Assembly: GCA_921293015.1 (NCBI GenBank)
Contig: OV121097.1
Span: forward strand, 34,163,929 to 34,227,928
Reading direction: 5' to 3'
DNA from: Phorcus lineatus
Lineage: Eukaryota > Mollusca > Gastropoda > Trochida > Trochidae
Length of the DNA: 64,000 nucleotides
Shown: positions 59,301 to 64,000 of the stretch, one piece after another
How the letters are laid out: each line of letters opens with the position of its first letter
Position numbering within the stretch: the first letter of the stretch is position 1
Made by a program: the position numbers and the translations under genes
Notes under the pieces: generated by a model
The model's database searches: none
Seen by the model: only the letters and a program-made list of their open reading frames with translations
Told to the model about the DNA's origin: nothing

Positions 59301-59820
59301 GGAAGATCTTGTACTCCCTAATGCACGGTCAAGTGATACACCAGGACGATGATGGCCTACAGACCCTGTTCTGTGAAGTAGAAGTAATCATAAACAGTCG
59401 TCCTTTCACAACAGTGACCAATGACATACATGATCTGATGCCTCTTACACCAAATGACCTGTTAATGCTAAGATGTCCTGAGACGTTGCCCCCGGGCGTG
59501 TTCAGTTCTGACGATTGCTATGTCAGGAGGCGTTGGAGACAAATCCAGTACTTGGCAGATGAGTTCTGGAAAAGATGGTCCAAAGAGTACTTGTCATCTC
59601 TCCAAGAGAGAGTGAAATGGACCAAAGTACGAGAGAACATAGCAGTGAATGATATTTTTCTGATCATGGACAATCTGCCTCGGAATGCCTAAAGCCTTGG
59701 ACGAGTCATGGAAGTATTCCCTGATAGGAAAGGACTTGCTCGAGTTGTGAAGGTCAAGACATCCACATCGACTGTGATGCGACCTATCACCAAACTGTGT
59801 CGACTTCTCGAACAATGACT
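56353..59820 (+). pseudogene. BEL/Pao pol: protease, RT, RNase H, integrase, C-terminal domain
   Basis: It is read mainly in one frame. Protease: YAFLDPGSSASFC (A17-type LDxGS region). A large deletion apparently removes the rest of the protease and the pre-RT part near 56640-56680. RT: LRVVFNCAATFNGTSLNQKL, IIKGDIESMFYQVRV (motif A), MFGTTSSPSCANAAL (motif B), and motif C as YVDH. RNase H-like: LFSDASNEGYGVTAY and FWTDSMSVIRYIN. Integrase: HHCC (HESVGHMGK ... CVPCVKY), GIDFFGPF, WTDNGTN, then after a frameshift near 59155 FNPPSASHHGGVWERM. The C-terminal WKRWSKEYLSSLQERVKW matches the family's terminal domain. In-frame stops lie at 56728, 57043, 57634, 57844 and 59690. Confidence 0.92.
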
Positions 59821-59951
59821 CTAATGATTTTGCATGATGCTGTATGCACATACTCCTTGTTCAGGACTGGAAGATATTCATGAACTCTTTATGCCAAGAT
59901 AAGAATACAGGACTTGAAAGTTGATTTTAATTATTACCCTTAGTTTCATAA

Positions 59952-59965
59952 TTAGGGGGTCGTAG
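59952..59965 (+). promoter_or_regulatory. polypurine tract of the BEL/Pao element
   Basis: A TTAGGGGGTCGTAG stretch lies immediately before the TGTTATATT start of the 3' LTR, where plus-strand DNA synthesis would be primed. Confidence 0.6.
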
Positions 59966-60558
59966 TGTTATATTTTGGAATCAGAAATTATGTTTGTTCT
60001 GAGCAGTTTATGTTTATATTTTCCTAAAACAAGGGGAAGTAACTCTTAGTACAGTAGCGTAGAAAAGCATGCTCGCCTAAGAAGTTTACCGCACGATACA
60101 GAGGTTATAAAACGGTAATTATTTCCTATTATGAATGCGACAGTTAATATATGATAGGTTAACTGCTTCCTAAGTAATCTTATGTTAATTTCCTGCTATT
60201 TGAATGTACATTTCTGCAATCATTTATCGTATTTTTCTGTTTTGTAATTGCAGTCAATCTTCTTGTTCATCTCATCACTCGCTTCATTCGATGCACATCT
60301 GTGTACACAAGATATATTGTAAAAGTGGCTTTAGAACAATATAAAAGTGTGAATGGAAGTATCGTCGTCCTCTTATTGATGCTAACACATATTGAGACCC
60401 TGAAAATAATCAAGAAACTCATATGGTTATATGAGGCAACAATAAAGATCTCATATGAAACAGCGTTGGCGGTCTTAATGGGACCAACACCAACACAATA
60501 AACTTCATGTAATACAACCTAATTTAGGTTATATATCTCTATCTTCTTTTACCCTTCA
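59966..60558 (+). repeat. 3' LTR of the BEL/Pao element (right end approximate)
   Basis: Starts TGTTATATTTTGGAATCAG and aligns with 53082-53450, with an extra about 90-bp block at 59996-60085. Beyond about 60425 the two copies diverge. The text here continues with an AATAAA-containing stretch (about 60497) to about 60558, where host-LINE coding resumes. No clean target duplication matching GTGGGT (left flank) was found. Confidence 0.75.
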
Positions 60559-60559
60559 G

Positions 60560-60993
60560 GAAGCCTGTGTCTCGCGACGATGTCGCATTGGACACACCTA
60601 TCTCATCCATTCATATCTTTTAAAGACCCCCCTGAGTGTCTTCCCTGTCAGTGTCCCCTCACAGGTAAGCACATCCTGTGCGAGTGCTGGGACACTGCAC
60701 AACTAAGGGAAACATCATACCAAAATGTTTCAATTTCACAACATTTTAATCAATTCGGTGAACACAGTATTTTAGAATATCTAAAGGCAATCAGTCTATT
60801 TGATAAGTTGCAGAATTTTACACAATCTATATGGCAGCTTTTAACCAACTCTGTGACATTTTGCTGATGCTTGTACAGCCTTCGTGCTTTTTCTTTTCTT
60901 TGCTTTTGCATTCAATTTCATTTCATTAAATCTCACGCCACTAATGGCTGAAATATTGCCCAAGCGGCGTTAAACACTAACTCACTCACTCTA
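60560..60993 (+). pseudogene. I/Nimb-like LINE 3' end (resumes after the BEL insertion)
   Basis: The LINE C-terminus is readable as RRCRIGHTYL, then after a frame change PPECLPCQCPLTGKHILCEC (Cys-rich end motif), ending with a stop near 60866. The 3' tail ATGGCTGAAATATTGCCCAA..GCGGCGTTAAAC..CTCACTCACT finishes at about 60993. About 50 residues expected between RNase H and this point are missing. Confidence 0.85.
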
Positions 60994-61366
60994 TATATCA
61001 AACTCGCAGACACATGGTAACTTATAATATAAACGTGCATTTTTGTGTGCAATATTTACAAATTTGTGAAACCTATTGTCAGAAAAACTATTAATATCAT
61101 TCGTTCTTCCCTTTTTTCTTCACAGGAAAGATGCAGTGGAATGAAAAGTGTGAAGTTGTGCAGTTCTAATTCAGTTTGGTCATAGTTTCTGTTTGGGAAT
61201 TTTAGATATATTCACAGATCTATAATCATTCATTTTGATTTCAACAAAAAGAGACATTAGCTAATATGTATAATCAGGCATGCATGGTCGGGGGTATTTG
61301 TTAGAAGAAAGAAAAAGAGTGATAGAAACCTTCAATACCCGTATTTTTTAAAGTTCCTGCGAATTT
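60994..61366. other. no gene seen
   Basis: AT-rich sequence between the LINE tail and MITE copy 3. Confidence 0.45.
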
Positions 61367-61803
61367 CATTCTCTCCAAACAGAGGTAGCTCCGTCAAATA
61401 TTTCTATACAACCTCTGTCTTAATACGAAGGTTTCTTGGACACGAAATGTAGAAGTTTGATTGGATGCAATCAAAGTTAGTTGTGCAATCAGCGACGCCG
61501 TTTCAAAAGTTATTTACGTAAGCTTTACATAAAGCTAGACTTTGTTCGAATATGCACCTTTTACTCTGAGTCAACATTACAGAACGCATACGCCTCATTT
61601 TGCGACTGCATCATTGCATAGGCATGTGTGACAACAAATGTTATTCATGCATTTGGTGTTTTCATTGGCTGAAATATTGCCAGGTAGTTTTAGTTGCACT
61701 ATAGTGCCGGTAGGGGAAACTGCCGGAAGCCCAAGAAATCTTCGTATTAAGAAAGAGTTTGTATATAAATTAATGACGGAGATACCTCTGTTGGGAGAAA
61801 ATT
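61367..61803. mobile_element. MITE family A, copy 3
   Basis: This 437-bp element has the same inverted ends (CATTCTCTCC ... AGAGGTAGCTCCGTCA at left) and interior landmarks as 2330-2769 and 35316-35758. It is flanked by GCGAATTT on the left and TCGAATTT on the right, a probable decayed 8-9-bp target duplication. Frames 61595-61840 (-) and 61638-61865 (+) are artefacts. Confidence 0.8.
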
Positions 61804-61811
61804 TCGAATTT

Positions 61812-63355
61812 AGGATTCCTATAGATTTAAAAAAACCCAAAGCAACCCGGATCCATGTCTTTTAATCCGATTTCCAAAGTAAATTGTTTATATTTTTTGT
61901 CTTGTCTTGGATTATGTCAATGTCTTGTTTTCCTGTGAAATCCAAAATGTTATTGAGGAATTACATGAGGGCAAAATGCAATCCTGCTATATTGTTTTAT
62001 GAAGTTTTCAAATCCCTAACGCAAGGACATAAAGAAAACTGTCTTTCATAATATGATTGAAATAAAAAACTTATGGAATTCATATAATTATCAATTCTAC
62101 AATTTAGTAGAGAGCAAGCACACAAGCAACGTGAATGTCGACTTCAATTATTTGAAGGTTAAAAACTCGAAGGTTTGTCGGATGATTTTAACAATGCTCA
62201 AATTAAAATAATTTTCTATCAATATTCTCCGCGGATGAGCCTCCCTGTTAATGTAGGTCCTCTTTTTCAAATGTATAACATGTTCATAAGTTTGCACTCT
62301 GTACTAAAAATGCGACGATTATTACATTTTGGAGATTATTTTCATATATTGATAGATCGTGTTTAAACGTCGGAAATAAAGCATATATAATCTAAATCAA
62401 GCCGTATATAATGTGTAACATATTTTCAAACAGTTTGAACTTTCATAAAGTTTTTGATTATCATTTGTAGCAACAAATTATAAGTAGGCTTACAAACGAT
62501 CACATTTTATATCGTTTATATATATATACAGTCAGACGATGTCACAATGACATGTTTACTTATTTAAATAGCAATTGCTTTGCGTTAATCGGATTCGCTA
62601 AACCCTGTTATAGAAATTCAGTTCATACCTGCATTAACGTAATTTCGTGAGGTCACACGGCCGTTGCATAGGGATCGGCTAGGAGATTCCTTCTGAGCAC
62701 GCTCGAATCCTGATTATGCGCAGGCGGCATAACTGGTTTGCCAAGCTAATAGAACCGGTATCGGTTTTAGTGGTCACTAGGCCTAACTGGTGATGGACTT
62801 GTCAGGCAATCTTCCGCCATTATCGTTAACTTGTCCCAACGTGGTTTTGCTATTTTAGATAACAGTAGTTTTAGAGATATTTATCATGACAAGTGTTCGT
62901 TCACTAATTATAGTGATAAATAGAAGCAGTGTTTAAATCATGTAACAAATATATTCGGAGGGAAATCATATTTTCCAGAGACAAATAATCACATCTGATC
63001 TGTACAAGAGCCGAGATTTGCACTGATTCGTGATTGCACAGTAGCTAGCTCATGGAAGTCTAACTGTCACGTGATTAGCTGATAGAATCAGATTCCGATA
63101 GATCAAGATTCTAACACAACCTGTATATCGCATCTACGAGAGCAAATTCGGCTGGTTTCTCTCGAGTTCCACATTCGTTTTTTTTTACAATTGTGGCAAC
63201 TAGCTATGTCAAGGTCAAGCGTGACAGACGTCTGATACGTTCATGGCCACTTGCGTTGTTAATTTATATTGACTGATGAACGAGTTGGAGGCGGGGCAGA
63301 GGATCCAATGACGTTTTGAGTGAGATTTTGTCTCTTTCATGAGCGTTAAAATTCA
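61812..63355. other. no gene seen
   Basis: AT-rich until about 62620, then more GC-balanced. No ORF with family features and no RNA gene; it probably forms the upstream flank or an intron of the gene at the right edge. Confidence 0.4.
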
Positions 63356-63360
63356 TTTGC

Positions 63361-63551
63361 GTATATAGTGCAGCTCTGTTTGATGCGAATTGTATATTCG
63401 GATCAATAAAACCTTTTAAAAACAGTTTTATTTATTCATTTATAAGAATAGAATTCTTACTTGTTTGGTTCATGCAGGTATAAACTGCTGTGCAAACTTA
63501 GCTTACATCTTCATTTAGTTGTGTCTGTATTCGTGGACAATTTCCAACAGG
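63361..63551 (+). promoter_or_regulatory. candidate promoter and untranslated exon of the right-edge gene
   Basis: GTATATAG near 63361 followed by GTGCAGCTCTG resembles a TATA core promoter. A possible donor CAACAG|gtgaac (about 63551) precedes the exon at 63626. If correct, this gene has its own promoter and would begin translation inside the 63626 exon (ATG 63632) without RING or B-boxes. It is a motif-based inference. Confidence 0.25.
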
Positions 63552-63625
63552 TGAACATCAACGCGAAAATGTCTACCTCTGATACTAAACTATAAATCTT
63601 GTCATGAACACTTGTGTATCTGCAG

Positions 63626-63919
63626 GAGGACATGCAGCTGATGAGCGCATCGTATCTGAACTGTCAGTCAATGTTGAGTACAGCTCCTATGACCGTGGCC
63701 GTGCTTGGACATCTGATCCTTGTCAGTCTTCACAAGGACGTGGATCTGAGACGGGTGGGTGGAATTTATAAGAAAATCAAGTACCCGGAATCACTAAGAG
63801 CGTCCATAGTCCATCTAACTAACGAAGTATGTGCTGCCTTTGCCTTGGCAGAGAAGAACATGGACCAAATCAGGTTATACACAGGACAGGTGCCCGGCCA
63901 TGTCAAGTCTGCTATGAAG
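63626..63919 (+). CDS. paralogous exon of the TRIM-linked helical module (gene continues past window)
   Basis: The acceptor tgtatctgcag precedes a 294-nt, phase-0 exon encoding EDMQLMSASYLNCQSMLSTA ... HKDVDLRRVGG ... ESLRASIVHLTNEVCAAF ... KNMDQIRLYTGQVPGHVKSA, ending AAG|gtactt. It aligns end to end with the exon at 6947-7213 (EDMKLIL... ...KNMDQIRLLTLQVPKHVKNA), with a 9-residue insertion. The leucine-rich segment is conserved (TAPMTVAVLGHLILVSL). The following large exon expected by analogy lies beyond position 64000. Whether an upstream RING/B-box exon belongs to it cannot be told here; none was seen between 9 and 63.6 kb. Confidence 0.82.
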
Positions 63920-64000
63920 GTACTTAATTTATCTTACAAACCGTCATATTTCCTTATTTCCGAATTAGGCCGCATATTTCCGCTTCTAAGTAAATTAGAA

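Noticed and set aside
62630..62800. tRNA gene or tRNA-derived SINE (GC-balanced patch with CTCGAATCC)
   Set aside because: No A box at proper spacing and no acceptor-stem pairing could be made.
1..64000. CRISPR arrays, operons, ribosome binding sites, rRNA
   Set aside because: The sequence is eukaryotic; no regularly spaced repeats of that kind or rRNA signatures were seen.

Overview
The window reads as nuclear DNA of a lophotrochozoan animal, most likely a gastropod mollusc. It is AT-rich and carries split genes with canonical GT/AG introns. It is heavily loaded with LINE, BEL/Pao, Ty3/gypsy, Tc1-like and foldback/MITE elements. One LINE ends in a 'gcggcgttaaac...ctcactcact' tail that I associate with abalone-type genomes, but species assignment is inference. 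No CRISPR array, rRNA or convincing tRNA was seen.

Host genes are few. The one well-supported host gene is on the + strand at 5123-8842: a RING/two-B-box/coiled-coil (TRIM-type) protein whose exons, all joined in phase 0, continue into a roughly 600-residue helical module. No NHL, PRY-SPRY or filamin C-terminus is visible. A second copy of the third exon of that gene lies at the right edge (63626-63919), so the window holds one gene and the start of a related one about 55 kb downstream. Between them, a duplicated non-coding block (about 3425-4145 and 36965-37750, with a small internal inversion) and a short TATA-led candidate exon (38109-38183) suggest that part of the flank was duplicated too. 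A possible exon of another gene runs off the left edge on the minus strand.

The rest is mobile DNA. 9.4-10.15 kb: dead Tc1-like transposase. 14.48-18.98 kb: 5'-truncated Ty3/gypsy element with a 3' LTR, its integrase split by a 2.3-kb insertion that carries palindromic ends and two exon-like minus-strand ORFs. 21.7-24.45 kb: minus-strand endonuclease/RT LINE. 26.2-29.4 kb: remnants of a plus-strand LINE (ORF1 and ORF2 tail). 29.6-36.4 kb: stacked minus-strand L1/Tx1-like LINE fragments. 45.1-47.7 kb: two LINE fragments head to head and a gag remnant. 48.1-49.25 kb: inverted duplicate of 31.8-33.0 kb. 50.5-61.0 kb: an I/Nimb-like LINE interrupted first by an antisense LINE fragment and then by an almost complete but dead BEL/Pao retrotransposon.

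Small non-autonomous families are also recognisable: a 440-bp element with roughly 60-bp inverted ends and 9-bp target duplications (three copies, MULE-like), a TTAA-flanked 480-bp element, a 388-bp foldback with a solo end elsewhere, and several dispersed repeats.
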